Source: Jaminaea rosea
Taxonomy: Eukaryota; Basidiomycota; Exobasidiomycetes; Microstromatales
Direction: 5' to 3'
NCBI RefSeq assembly: GCF_003144245.1
Contig: NW_020289976.1
Span: 62,001-126,000, forward strand
Length of the DNA: 64,000 bases
The notes beneath the pieces were generated by a model. It saw only the letters and a program-made list of their open reading frames with translations. It searched no databases and was not told where the DNA came from. Each line of letters opens with the position of its first letter. The stretch's first letter is position 1. Below, in pieces: positions 54,269-64,000 of this stretch. The position numbers and the translations under genes were made by a program.

Positions 54269-54872
54269 ATGTCCTCACGCTTCGTACCCCTCAGCCTCTT
54301 CGTCCTCGTCCTGGCCCTCATGTCCCTCTACGGCGCGAAGGGTGCTCAGGCTGCCGATCCCAAGTCTCTTTTGGGCGTGGCTCGCGACACGCACACTACT
54401 AGCCAGCACAAGCGCCACCGCGCCATCAAGGATCTGTACGACGGCAGAGCTCATCACTTCCACAGCAACCAGCATCAAAGCCCAAATGCGCAGACGCATA
54501 TGCGAGCGGGCAAGACGGCATCGAAAGAGATGATGGGCTGGGGATGGCAGAACAAGGTGGGCAAGTGCGGCAAGGGGAGTGATCCCAAATGGTGAGTGGG
54601 CGCACACGATGTAACGAGCGCATCGCCGCTGACCCTCTACCCTCTCACACCACAGCTCGTGGGGTCAAGAGATCACGGCAAGTATCACCCCTCGCGAGTC
54701 CCGAGCTGTCCATCAGCAGAAGTTCAGCGCCGGGCGCGTCAACCATCGCGATTCGGTCCGCGTTTACAACCAGCGTCACGGTCATGGGTCGGTAGGCGGA
54801 AAGGTCAAGGCAATCCTGAAAGATCCTATGGCGGGGCTCGCAGACTTGCAGATGAATCATGGGCTCGACTGA
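54269..54872 (+). CDS. Small secreted His-rich protein
   Basis: Exons 54269-54591 and 54656-54872; the 64-nt intron is phase 2 (GTGAGT; branch gctgac; cacag); 179 residues. The start at 54269 gives a signal peptide, SRFVPLSLFVLVLALMSLYG with a likely AQA cut site. The mature chain has RHRAIKDLYDGRAHHFHSNQ, HMRAGKTASKEMMGWGWQ and, across the splice, KCGKGSDPKCSWGQEITA. The second exon continues RESRAVHQQKFSAGRVNHRD and YNQRHGHGSVGGK. About one residue in eleven of the mature chain is His, and only two cysteines remain. Unspliced reading stops right after DPKW. The fold and function are unknown; size and leader make it a candidate effector or metal-binding secreted protein (inference). Confidence 0.7.
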
Positions 54873-55212
54873 TAGCAGATGTTGGGTGGTGAATTGCCAT
54901 CCAAGGGAGCCCCGGAGGAGGTTGCGTTTATTTCCAAACTGTCACACCATGCTCAGCTTTCCAGATCATACCCGTCTCTTTCAATGCCATCGACAGCGTG
55001 TCTCACCTTCAGCGATCTGTCAAGTAATGTTAGCTCCTCAGCTCGCCGCCATCGGTCTGAGCCTCGCTCGTCTCACCCGCACGGGCGTGGACGGGACGAG
55101 GCGCGTCGTGGAGGTGTTGCAAACGGATTTGGCGCCAGTCCGCCGTCTGTTCTCCCGCCCGCTTCGTTCCCTCCTCGACCATCCATCCACCCTCCTCTAC
55201 CGCACGCCCACA
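54873..55212. other. Intergenic, 340 bp
   Basis: Upstream region of the PalA/Rim20 gene. An in-frame open stretch (55027 on) precedes the chosen ATG but has no Bro1-like sequence. Confidence 0.5.
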
Positions 55213-58078
55213 ATGGCAGGCCGCAACATGCTCAGCCTGCCTATCCCTTCCTCGGCCAACCTCTCTGGCCCGCTTTCAATAGCACTTCGCCAGGCCATCA
55301 CCTCCCACGCAGGTGAAATGCACCACGCCGACGCATTCGCGTCCGACATCTCCTCCCTCGTTCAGTTGCGCAACGCCGTCGCGAGCATGGAGGAGCACTT
55401 CGCCAGCCTAGAAGCAGCATATCGATACCATGCACAGCTCGTCTTTGCGGGTACGAAGCTGTCTGCTGATCTGCCCCTCGCCTTCCCCTGGGCACAGCCC
55501 TTCGTCTCCACGTCCGTGTGGGCTTCCTCTTCATCGACTAGTACACGGCCAGCAGCGTTGGCGGAGACGGCTGCTGAGCTGGTCAGCCAGGCGAGCAACG
55601 CGGAGAGCTTTGGCATCAACTTTGGAGGCATGGCATTCGTGGGCCATACGACGCTGGAGTGGGAGAGGGCCAACGTCCTCTTTGCAGCTGCGGCCCTGCT
55701 GAGCTCACTTGCGGCGCAGGAGCCGCGTAATGACGGCAATAGCATCAAGAGGGCCGTCGGGTTCTTCCAGGCTGCATCTGCCATCCTATCACATCTCGTT
55801 GACGTCGTTGTGCCTGGACTGAGGCTGGAAGAGACTTCGCCGCCGCACGGGTTCACGGCTGCGAGGCTGAGGCCTCTGGCTACCTTGACGCTAGCGCAAG
55901 CGCAGGAGTGCTTCTGGCAGAAGGCTGTCAGTGATGGGATGAAGCCGTGAGTGAAAGCGTGACAGCAGCATAGATTAGGACACGTCGAGCTCACACATTC
56001 CATCGTCCCTTCCTCGCTCTCGCAGCGGCACCGTCGCCAAGCTAGCGGCAGCAGTCGAAGATCTCTACTCTCAAGCCCTCACCGAAGGCAAACAAGCAGA
56101 AGCAGACGAAGGAGTCGAGACTTTCCCTCGCACATGGCTCAACCACATCACAGTAAAACGACATCACTTCGCTGCCGCCTCGCAATTCCGCAAGTCACAG
56201 GACGACCTGGCCTCATCACGGTACGGCGATGAGATTTCGCGACTTCATCTGGCGGAGGGCCATGTCAAGTCTGCGTTGGCGGCGGCAAAGAAGGGCTTGC
56301 CCGCTTCAAGTGAGGCGATTCAGAGTGACCTGAGAGGGCTGCAGGGCGTGATCGAGGGAAATCTGAAGAGATCAAAGAAGGACAACGACCTCATCTACTT
56401 GGAGCCGGTGACGCCTGCGGGGAGCTTGACGGTCGTACAGGGGGCAAGAATGGTGCAGGCCAAGCTGCCTGTCGAGGTGGCGCGACCTATTGACTGCTTA
56501 GGGGCGGGAAGCGGTAGTGATGCGCCTTCGCTGGGCCGCCCACTCTTTGGCGCCCTGGTGCCGTACGGCGCGCATCTGGCCATCAGCGTCTATGAGGATC
56601 GCAAGGAGAGCTGGTGGAGAGATGCGGTCGAGGCCAAGCGGCAGGAACTCGAGGCCGTCGTACGCAGCACGATGGAGAGTCTCGACCTGCCGCACGTCCT
56701 CAATGAGCTAGACAGCTCGCGGGCCGGCAGCAACGCGGATACCGTCCCGCCGAGCCTACTCAGCAAGGCACATCAGGTTCAATCAGAAGGCGGTCTGCCT
56801 CACCTTGAACAGCTCCGCGGCGACGTCTCACGCATGGCCCAGCTCAACGCCTCCATCCTCGCCGAAGCACGCTCGACACTGGATGGCGAAGCTCGCGAGG
56901 ACTCGGAGGTGCGGTCGCAGTTCGCAGGATCGAAACACTGGACGCGCCAAGAGAGCAGCATTGCGGGGCAGAGCTACCGTAAGCGGTTGGAGGAGCTAGC
57001 CGGCACGCTCAAGATGGCTGGGGAGAGTGACAAGGTGGTCCAGAGCAAAGTCGACAAATGGTTGCCCAGCTGGCAGATACTCGAGGCTGGTGAGCAGGGC
57101 ATCGCGCAGAGCTTGGAGCGTCTACGCGCCGAGCACGAGGAAGGGGAGCTCATTCCCGCATCATCAAGAGCGCCCAAGGTCACCTCTTCCAGCCCCATTG
57201 TCCGCGACCTCCGCAAGACGCTCGAAGCGACCGAGGACGCCCTAGCGGAATTCGCCTCACTCTCCGGCGAAACGCGTTCCCTGGTCCGCGGCGACGATGT
57301 ACGAGAGAAGGTGATGCGCGAAACGGCACGGCTGAGCAGCGGGTCTAACGATGGCGGTGCTGCACTCGACCTGGGGCCGGAGGCATTCGAACCTCTCTTT
57401 GCGGCCGAGTTCAAGAAGTATCGCTCCCTCGAGGTCGAGGTGGGGCATATTGAGGCGTCCCTCTCTAACCTACTTCAGCAACTTCAAGCAAAGCGCGCCA
57501 CCCTACAAGAGCAGATGGACGCGGCTCGACCGAGCTCAGACTTGTCAAGTCGTGTTTCTGCGCACCTCTTAAATTTGTGCACCGCAGCAGGAAAGTACAG
57601 CGAGGTGCTGGCGAATGTCAGCGAGGGTCTCAACTTCTACAATGGGCTGTCGCCGATATTGCGCGACCTGGCTGATGGGTGTCTGGACTGGGCTCGTGCG
57701 AGGGGCATCGATGTTGAAACGCTTGTGGCTAGATTCGAGGGGACTAGCCTCAGTGGCAGTGGTGCAGCAAAGGCGAGGGGGAGCCAGGCGTCAGCGGCCC
57801 CGGTGGCGACCCCTTCGCCGAGGCGGTCGACGAGGAACAAGGCTGGTGCGACTGGAACGCCCGTGAGCGGCGCAAAAAAGACGCGGTCGTCCGGAAGGAT
57901 AGCGCTGGAAGGGAATGGGACTCTCGATGACGAGGAGGAGGACGAGCTGGCGGCGGTGCAGAAGGAGCTCGGGTTGGGGGACGACACGCCAACGAGTGCG
58001 AGCTCTTCTGCTCCGCCTCAGCCTCCGGCGCCACAGTGGGGCGCATGGTCAGGAGGATCGATCCAATTCGGTGATTGA
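55213..58078 (+). CDS. RIM20: pH-response regulator PalA/Rim20 (Bro1-domain protein)
   Basis: Exons 55213-55946 and 56026-58078; the 79-nt intron is phase 2; 928 residues. The start MAGRNMLSLPIPSSANLSGPL fits PalA-type proteins, which open with a short motif before the Bro1 domain. Within the Bro1 domain (about 5-390) are NAESFGINFGGMAFVGHTTLEWERANVL-region residues, then LATLTLAQAQECFWQKAVSD at the splice and KRHHFAAASQFRKSQDD after it. A V-shaped coiled-coil domain (about 400-770) follows, with SYRKRLEELAGTLK and FKKYRSLEVEVGHIEASLSN. The tail is basic then acidic, without the long Pro-rich region of Alix. PalA binds Vps32 and PacC/Rim101 on endosomes and allows PacC cleavage at alkaline pH. 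Confidence 0.85.
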
Positions 58079-58368
58079 GCGTGGCAGCGTATGGTGGCAT
58101 AGATGCAATCGAATTGCAAAAATAAAGGTTGCATTGCACTCACGCAAAAGCATGGTCGTGATCCTGACTGCAGCGTGGGGCTGACCGGCTATTCGCTCCT
58201 CGCTCGCTTGCTCCCGTTCCGGGCCTCGCTCCACACCCGCCTCGACCCACGCCCGGCATCGGCTTCGAGTTGCCTGAGCCCCGCCCCCACTCAACGGCGC
58301 TGCTCTTGCCGCCTCCGCGCAGCCACGAGTGGTCCATCTTGGTTGCCTCTCTACCATTCCCATCAATC

Positions 58369-60528
58369 ATGTCGTTCCTCTCAGCCGCAGAATGCGGTGC
58401 CTCCTCGAATCCGCTCAATCAGCTGCTGAAGCAAACGCAGAATGACCGCTCGCTCCAGCATGGCGATCGTATGCAGCAGCAGCAGGGCGGCCCACAGGCC
58501 AATGCCTTTCGGCAGGCCCAAGGTGGACTAGGCGGCGAGCAGATGGATGCCAACTTCATGCGCCACCAAGCCCAACAGCTCGGCGGCGGTGGTGGTGCGG
58601 GTCCTGCATTCGACTTTCAAACGATGCGCAAGGAGATGGAGATGATGCGTGCCAGCGGAGCACCGCCACCTAGCAGTGCTGCGTGGGCTAATGAGATGAG
58701 CGCTAGAGCTTCACCCGGGCCTGCAGGAATGCAGCATCATGCTCCCCCTCAAATGTCGGGAGGGTCGGCATGGGGCAATCAATTCCAGCAACAGCACCAG
58801 CAGCAGCCCATCAGTTCCCCCTCGATGGCTCAGCAGCAGCAGCAGCAGCAACAGGGTCCCGCCTCCTCCGGCTCCTCGTACATGAATCGCCTCGCCTATG
58901 GCGGTTACGGTGGCGGCATGATGAGCAGCTACGGCGGTGGCGGCGGTATGATGATGAACAACGCTCCCGCTTCTCAACAGCAAGACAAGGGCAAATCGCG
59001 CATCGTAGAGCTGGACAATGCCTCATGGGAAGCCCAATTCAAGGCCCTGGACGACGCTCAAGCTGCCGCTGAGGCAGATGCTGCTCAGGCCAGCGCGGTA
59101 GACAAGGGCAAGGGCAAAGCCCGTGAAGAGGCTCACCTCGAGTCAGAGGAAGACCAGGACGCAGCAGTACGCCGAGCACTGGATGGGATAAGCGACGACA
59201 TTACAGCAGAGGGGCGTGCAGCAGACGACCGTTTCCAGGAGCTCTGGAATGCCATGAAGCACAGCACTGCGGGAGATCAAGCCGAAGTGGATGAGGACCT
59301 CGCCAAGTGGGAAGAGGAGCTCAACGCCCAAAACGAGGGGGTCGGATATCGTCACCCTGGCGGCGGGATTGCGGGTGGGGATGGTGGGCTACTGGAGACG
59401 GCAGGTTGGGATGGAAGTGAAGACAAGCTGCTCGAGGGCTTCGGCACGCTAGGAGCGGATGGGTACCCTCGCCTGGGCAACTACAGGCTCAGCAACCAGA
59501 ACCCTTATATGCAGCACGCCGACCCACTCGCGGAGGGGTTGCGCCTTCTCTCCGAGGGCGGCTCACTCAGCGACGCCACCATGGCATTTGAAGCCGCGAC
59601 GGTCAAGCCGCAATCTGGAGGCACGGGCGGTGAAGCCAACGAGGTGGACAGGGAGCGTCGTGCCCGCTCTGAGGCTTGGCGGCGCTTGGGCGAGGCACAG
59701 GCAATGAATGAGCGCGAGACGCAGGCTGTCCGTGCGCTTGAGGAGGCGATTCGGGTAGACGAGGGAAATTTGGAGGCTTACATGGCTCTCGCGATCAGCT
59801 ACATCAACGAAGGGTACGACGTTGCGGCTCACTCGACGCTGCAGCGCTACATTGCCCGCGCTTACCCTCACCTCAAGAGCGATGCTTCCACTCTCCCGGA
59901 CTTGCGCGCTGTGGAGCCCGAACAAGCTCCTGGTGGCCAACAAAACCCTTGGGCTACCCTCAACTCCGTCACCAACTCCTTCCTCGCCGCCGCACGCGAA
60001 AATGCCTCTCGTTCCCTCGTGGACGCCGAGGTTCAAGTCGGGCTCGGTGTCCTCTTCTACGCCGACTCGTCCTACGAGAAGGCAGAAGACTGTTTCCGCT
60101 CAGCGCTCGAAGTTCGACCTAACGACTTTCTGCTTTGGAATCGTCTGGGAGCCACGTTAGCCAATGGCGGAAAGCCGGAGATGGCCATCGAGGCCTACCA
60201 CAAGGCTCTCGAGTTGCGCCCGACGTTCACTCGCGCCATCTATAATCTGAGCGTTTCATGCCTCAACCTCGGTGCTCATCATGAGGCTGCTGAGCACTTG
60301 CTCTCCGCTCTCGCTCTCCAGCAGACGCAGAGGTTGCCAGACGCTCCGCAGGGCGCTTCGGCTGGAGGAGGAGGTGGAGGGCCTCCTCCCCTCGCTGAGG
60401 CGCAGGAGTCGCACGGATTGTGGAGTACGTTGCGCAGGATCTTCTTGGCTATGGATCGCATGGATTTGGCGGGCAAGGCGCATGTGGGGAGTAGCTTGGA
60501 GGGGTTCAGAGGCGAGTTCGATTTCTGA
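58369..60528 (+). CDS. PEX5: Peroxisomal targeting signal 1 receptor Pex5
   Basis: One exon, 719 residues, beginning MSFLSAAECGASSNPLNQLL with the conserved N-terminal Cys9 used for mono-ubiquitination. The disordered N-half is rich in Gln and Gly and has W-x3-F docking motifs (WGNQF, WEAQF) and an FQELWNAM motif for Pex13/Pex14 and cargo entry. The C-terminal TPR domain starts near NPYMQHADPLAEGLRLLSEG and includes LEAYMALAISYINEGYD, LFYADSSYEKAEDCFRSALE and DFLLWNRLGATLANGGKPE, ending EAIEAYH-like repeats then LWSTLRRIFLAMDRMDL. It carries cytosolic proteins ending in SKL-type signals into peroxisomes. A 12-bp-type polyQ and Gly/Met-rich insert (about 165-220) is unusual in composition. Confidence 0.93.
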   Translation: MSFLSAAECGASSNPLNQLLKQTQNDRSLQHGDRMQQQQGGPQANAFRQAQGGLGGEQMDANFMRHQAQQLGGGGGAGPAFDFQTMRKEMEMMRASGAPPPSSAAWANEMSARASPGPAGMQHHAPPQMSGGSAWGNQFQQQHQQQPISSPSMAQQQQQQQQGPASSGSSYMNRLAYGGYGGGMMSSYGGGGGMMMNNAPASQQQDKGKSRIVELDNASWEAQFKALDDAQAAAEADAAQASAVDKGKGKAREEAHLESEEDQDAAVRRALDGISDDITAEGRAADDRFQELWNAMKHSTAGDQAEVDEDLAKWEEELNAQNEGVGYRHPGGGIAGGDGGLLETAGWDGSEDKLLEGFGTLGADGYPRLGNYRLSNQNPYMQHADPLAEGLRLLSEGGSLSDATMAFEAATVKPQSGGTGGEANEVDRERRARSEAWRRLGEAQAMNERETQAVRALEEAIRVDEGNLEAYMALAISYINEGYDVAAHSTLQRYIARAYPHLKSDASTLPDLRAVEPEQAPGGQQNPWATLNSVTNSFLAAARENASRSLVDAEVQVGLGVLFYADSSYEKAEDCFRSALEVRPNDFLLWNRLGATLANGGKPEMAIEAYHKALELRPTFTRAIYNLSVSCLNLGAHHEAAEHLLSALALQQTQRLPDAPQGASAGGGGGGPPPLAEAQESHGLWSTLRRIFLAMDRMDLAGKAHVGSSLEGFRGEFDF

Positions 60529-60703
60529 GCCAGCGAGGGGAGGCGGCGGGATGAGGTAGGGCCGTAGATGCGGCGTGAGAGGGAGCCCGAACCACGAGAA
60601 TGGGCACAATGGCTTCGCATATCGATCATTCTGGTCTTCCTCGCAAACAGCGAGATACACAATTTACATCGTTTTCGCGCCTTTCTCACAAATAGAGCGC
60701 CAT

Positions 60704-63268
60704 TCAAGCCTCGTAATGCGGGGGCAGCTCCTCGTCCGCCTCCTGGCCGTCCCCTTGCTGATGAGGATGCTGCGCATGGGTCGTCCCGATCGCCCCACCC
60801 TGTTGCGCCTCGACCTGCTCGTAGCTCGCCCGACCCTCGTCACTGACCGTTGAGCTCGTGCTCGTCTCCCCGCTGCTCATGGCGAGAGCGAGAGCGAGAG
60901 CCTCTTTCTCCTGTGCTGCTGTTGGGTATGATGGTGTTAATGATGACGATGGTGATGCTGATGATGTCGATGCTGATGCTGCGATGTGTGGAGGGATGCT
61001 AGTTGCTGACGCGCCGGGGAGGGGCGTAGAGCTTCCGCTCGCCTCTGGTGCTCCTGCCCAGGAGTAGTGTTCGACGCCAGCGTCATCGGGATGCGCGGGT
61101 GGTAATGGTGGGAGCGACGAGGATGAGGAGGCTGAGGGCGCGTCGTTATGGGCAGGTGCCATCATGGTCATGTACGGCGGTGGCTCGACAGGGGTGCCGC
61201 TCGCTTGCCGTGGCTGCTGCTGTTCCCGACTCGCCGGCACCGCCTGCGGCGTGTTGCCGTGATGAGCTGCAAAGGTTCTTGGAGGGGGAGGAGGCGATGA
61301 CTCGTCTTGATCGTCAAAGCACGGAGGAGGCGATGTCAATGTCCCGTCAAAAGGTGGTAGTGCTGGCTCAGCGAGACTGCTGCTGCTCTCCGACAGGGTT
61401 GGAGGGGGCGGTGCCGACCAGTCACGCACATGTCCGTCGAAGTCGAGCCGCCTCTCTCCCTCTCCAACCCCTTCGATGAATACGATTCGCTCACTCCAAG
61501 CAGGTGGCGGTCGAGGTGTGCTAGCCCCCTCGTTCTCGTAAGAAGGTACCTGCGCATCGCCATCGCCGTCGCCTTGACCTTGTCGTTCAGGATGCGGAGG
61601 AGGGAGCGCCTCATCGTCTCCCCCCTGCCCTGCGTGGCCTGAGGGGAAGATCTGCAGGTCATGCTGGGATTGCTGAAGGGTAGGTGGAGGCTCCTGCGGC
61701 CCTGTCGCGGTCCCACCGACGACTCTTCTGTCGGCGCTGTTTCCAGCTTCCTCAGCGTTGAAGACGATTGTAGGCGGAAGATCCCGCCCGTCTGCCTCTT
61801 CGAAGGCCTCCCGCGACTCGCGAAAGTCCTCGTATCCGTCAAAGTCTTCCTCGTCGGCTGGCCACGGAGTTGAGGCTGGAGGCTGCGGCTGCTCCGCCGT
61901 TGCCTCTTCTTCTGCATGCTCCTGTCCCTCTGCACCAGCTCCAGCCAAGGCGGGCAGCACGTAAATTTCGCTCTCGAACGTTACGTCCTGGTTGCTCGAC
62001 CCTGACGCTCCGGCTGAAGAAGAACCTGATGGCGATGTGCTCGCCCTCGCTTGTTCCGCAGCCGCACTCGCGCTGGGCCCTCTGAGTCGTATGTAGACCT
62101 TGACCTGGAATGCCACTTCGCTCAATCTCGTCTGCTGGCTCACGCTCTCGCAGCCGCCACCCCCTCCTGCAGATCCCGCTGTCAATGGCGAGAGACCGGC
62201 GGGTGGGGCGTCATGGTCTGGCGAGGGGTGAGGAAGGGCCGGTGAAGTAAAGGGCGGGACGAGGGTGAGGTGCAGGACGAGCGGACGGGTGAGAGAGAAG
62301 CGACAGGCTTTGCCGGAGTAAGCTAAGATGGTTTGATGAGATGTTGTGGCGAGGGGAGAGGAGGGTGGTGGAGTGACTCGAGGCGCGTCCTCGCTGGAGA
62401 GGAGATGCGCATGCGGCTCCCAGCCGCCAGCCGTATCTCTGTCCTTGGCCCTAGCTTTGGGGTTGGAAGCTGCCTCGTCTGGTTGCGTTGCCCGCGTCTC
62501 AATCCTCCTCACCAGCTCGGCCTCGACGCTCCTGATGCGCAGGCCTTTCGCAATCAACTTGTCATGCGGGGCCGCCACCTGGATGCGTAGCGGGATGTGG
62601 TCCCCTCGTCTGTACAGAGTGCGCGCAAGCGTGACCTCGATGTCCGTCGGGCTTGTCCTCTTCCACACCTTGGGCTCCTCTGAGAAACCTCCATTCGTCG
62701 CGCACGAGGCCGGGAGGAGTTGGCGTGGTGGGCCGGGAGCAGAGTAGCGCGTTACGTGGACAGAGACGGTTTTTGTTCGCGGCAGCTGCGATGTGTCGGT
62801 GGAGTGGAGCGTGGCAACGAGCCGGTATTCGAGCTTGATGTCCGGGAGATGTAGGCAGTGAGGGAGGTGTTGTGGGAGAGAAAATTCGAATGGCATGACC
62901 GAGGGGGGATGAGTGGCGTGCGCTTGCGCAGCAGCAGAGGATGAAGTGGTGGGGAGGTCGGGCGAGGTCCACAGTATATGCGAGGCCTGATGCAGCGGTA
63001 CGCTACAGGATGGTACACTCTCGTCCGCCGTCAGCTGAATCGTGCATCTCGTCAAGCCTTGCAAAGCCTGCGGTGACGCTTTGAGTAGAACATCGCCCCT
63101 GAGCCACACTTGGAAGCCTCGCTCCTGCAACCCTTGGTAGCCTGCCTGGAAGGACGAGGCGTCTGAACGTGGGACGATGTCGAATTGAAGGGCTTCAGCC
63201 GCATCGTGCGGGAGGAGAGAATAGCCAGGCAACGAGGCGCCAGCAGATACCGGCTCCTCGTCTGCCAT
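60704..63268 (-). CDS. Alpha-arrestin (arrestin-related trafficking adaptor) with PPxY motifs
   Basis: One exon, 854 residues from MADEEPVSAGAS. The N-terminal arrestin half has FQVWLRGDVLLKASP, MPFEFSLPQHLPHCLHLPDI and KLEYRLVATLHSTD. The C-terminal arrestin half has DIEVTLARTLYRRGDHIPLR and SVEAELVRRIETR, and later VAFQVKVYIRLRG. The last 400 residues are disordered, Pro/Ser/Glu-rich and acidic, and carry PPxY-type sites for Rsp5/NEDD4 ligases: PPPYMTMM and the very last PPHYEA. Such adaptors bring ubiquitin ligase to plasma-membrane transporters for endocytosis. The Rim pathway's own arrestin Rim8/PalF is a more distant possibility. An in-frame ATG upstream at 63310 would add MRELLLLLHYHHLD, judged unlikely. 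It is divergent from the CLC gene, 216 bp apart. Confidence 0.75.
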   Translation of the reverse strand: MADEEPVSAGASLPGYSLLPHDAAEALQFDIVPRSDASSFQAGYQGLQERGFQVWLRGDVLLKASPQALQGLTRCTIQLTADESVPSCSVPLHQASHILWTSPDLPTTSSSAAAQAHATHPPSVMPFEFSLPQHLPHCLHLPDIKLEYRLVATLHSTDTSQLPRTKTVSVHVTRYSAPGPPRQLLPASCATNGGFSEEPKVWKRTSPTDIEVTLARTLYRRGDHIPLRIQVAAPHDKLIAKGLRIRSVEAELVRRIETRATQPDEAASNPKARAKDRDTAGGWEPHAHLLSSEDAPRVTPPPSSPLATTSHQTILAYSGKACRFSLTRPLVLHLTLVPPFTSPALPHPSPDHDAPPAGLSPLTAGSAGGGGGCESVSQQTRLSEVAFQVKVYIRLRGPSASAAAEQARASTSPSGSSSAGASGSSNQDVTFESEIYVLPALAGAGAEGQEHAEEEATAEQPQPPASTPWPADEEDFDGYEDFRESREAFEEADGRDLPPTIVFNAEEAGNSADRRVVGGTATGPQEPPPTLQQSQHDLQIFPSGHAGQGGDDEALPPPHPERQGQGDGDGDAQVPSYENEGASTPRPPPAWSERIVFIEGVGEGERRLDFDGHVRDWSAPPPPTLSESSSSLAEPALPPFDGTLTSPPPCFDDQDESSPPPPPRTFAAHHGNTPQAVPASREQQQPRQASGTPVEPPPYMTMMAPAHNDAPSASSSSSLPPLPPAHPDDAGVEHYSWAGAPEASGSSTPLPGASATSIPPHIAASASTSSASPSSSLTPSYPTAAQEKEALALALAMSSGETSTSSTVSDEGRASYEQVEAQQGGAIGTTHAQHPHQQGDGQEADEELPPHYEA

Positions 63269-63484
63269 GTCGAGGTGGTGGTAGTGGAGTAAAAGGAGGA
63301 GCTCACGCAACGCGTTGCGGGGACAAAGTCGAGCGTCGAGCGTCGAGCGTCAGACTGAGGGCGGAAGCGCGGCTTGAGACTGACTGCAGGGCGGGCGAAC
63401 GGGCCTCTTTCTCATCCAACACTCACCCAAGCTGCGAGCCCAAGGCGAATCTTGTCCTTCTTGCCAAGCTCTGAATTCGACGCC

Positions 63485-63943
63485 ATGCCGCCAGAAGGGA
63501 GCGACGCTGCTGCGGGCCCATCTACCGCGGGTAGACGTAGATCAAGCATTCCATCGACGCCCCGCAATGAGGTGGATCAGGGTGAGCTCGACGATATTCG
63601 CAGGTACGAGAGCGTGAGTGCAGCTGCGATCCCCACCCTAGATGCAGCCATTGAACCGTCCCTGTCCTTCCCTGCTGATGCCAGTTCACCACCGTAGACT
63701 GGATCGTTGATTCGACACGCGAACGAGCGCGAGTAGCTCGCGCCCAAGCCAGATCTTCGTCCTCCAATGCTCACCTAGCCAACGGTGGATCGAGCTGGGG
63801 AACGTTGGGCTATGCACCGGGGGAGAGACCGCCGAGATGGTGGCCGACGACGGGACCTTGGGGGAGAAGAGCGTGGTTCGTTGCGCGACTGGGATTGAAG
63901 GGAGCGAAAGCAGGCATGGATTCGGGAGTTGTCGTGCTAGTAG
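63485..63943 (+). CDS. CLC-type chloride channel/transporter, N-terminal part only
   Basis: Two exons are visible: 63485-63613 and 63685-63943; a third intron starts at 63944 (GTGAGT) and runs to the window edge. The 71-nt first intron is phase 0; the second is phase 1. The 129 residues seen are a cytosolic N-terminus: RRYESFTTVDWIVDSTRERA, then GTLGYAPGERPPRWWPTTG and KGAKAGMDSGVVVLV, where the first membrane helix begins. The TVDWI-x-D-x2-RER pattern is typical of fungal CLC proteins, which sit in Golgi/vesicle or plasma membranes and move chloride, often with copper or pH effects. The pore and CBS domains lie outside, so the call is tentative. Confidence 0.65.
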
Positions 63944-64000
63944 GTGAGTGCGCCGCGCGAGAGGAGACGACGATTGACCTTGCGAGAGGAGATGACGACT

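Noticed and set aside
1-64000. Transposons, retroelements, virus-like elements, CRISPR arrays, tRNA or rRNA genes
   Set aside because: No transposase, reverse transcriptase, integrase, capsid-like or long terminal repeat sequences were seen; no regularly spaced repeats; no A/B-box pairs with a foldable tRNA.

Overview
The window is GC-rich nuclear DNA of a filamentous or yeast-like fungus. Genes are packed on both strands, and nearly all introns are 70-125 nt with a GTGAGT/GTGCGT-type donor, a CTGAC-like branch site and a YAG acceptor. Together with a Qcr6 hinge protein, a TOK-type potassium channel, PalA/Rim20 and Pex5, this points to a basidiomycete. Ustilaginomycotina (smut relatives) is my best guess but is an inference. 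I see no transposon, retroelement, virus-like element, CRISPR array, tRNA or rRNA gene. About 30 protein genes were resolved, most with exon structures I worked out by following reading frames across splice sites.

Layout. 1-9.6 kb: a NAT9-type acetyltransferase (5' end off the window), an Atg22-like transporter, a Ptc7-like mitochondrial PP2C phosphatase, a mitochondrial YCII-domain protein and a five-exon xanthine dioxygenase. 9.6-16.3 kb: a small polyQ protein, a secreted Ser/Thr-rich wall protein with two matching Cys modules, and a secreted sedolisin protease. 16.5-21.1 kb: a sugar-phosphate cyclase of the mycosporine (4-deoxygadusol) type, a small Tma17-like coiled-coil protein and a DUF3605 protein. 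21.7-26.2 kb: two large uncharacterised proteins. 26.4-34.0 kb: a TOK1 channel, an alpha/beta hydrolase, an Aps1-like Nudix enzyme and a GT31-like glycosyltransferase. 35-38.6 kb: a GH18 protein, tubulin cofactor B and a Pop8-like RNase P/MRP subunit. 38.6-45.3 kb: tuberin (TSC2). 45.7-52.8 kb: Qcr6, ribosomal protein L24, a secreted hydrolase and a beta-carbonic anhydrase. 52.9-64 kb: a Nepro/Rmp1-like protein, a small secreted protein, PalA/Rim20, Pex5, an alpha-arrestin and the start of a CLC chloride channel.

The window is mostly housekeeping. There is no obvious operon-like cluster, although Rim20 and an arrestin with PPxY motifs lie within about 8 kb of each other. The secreted genes (wall protein, sedolisin, GH18, hydrolase, small His-rich protein) are scattered.

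The most unusual observations are three. Qcr6 needs a 2-nucleotide internal exon to encode its conserved C-terminus. The Aps1-like gene needs a 20-nt exon just after a 22-nt coding first exon. The mycosporine-type cyclase stands alone, with no pathway partner beside it. All gene calls rest on reading the sequence and on recalled family features; no database search was possible.
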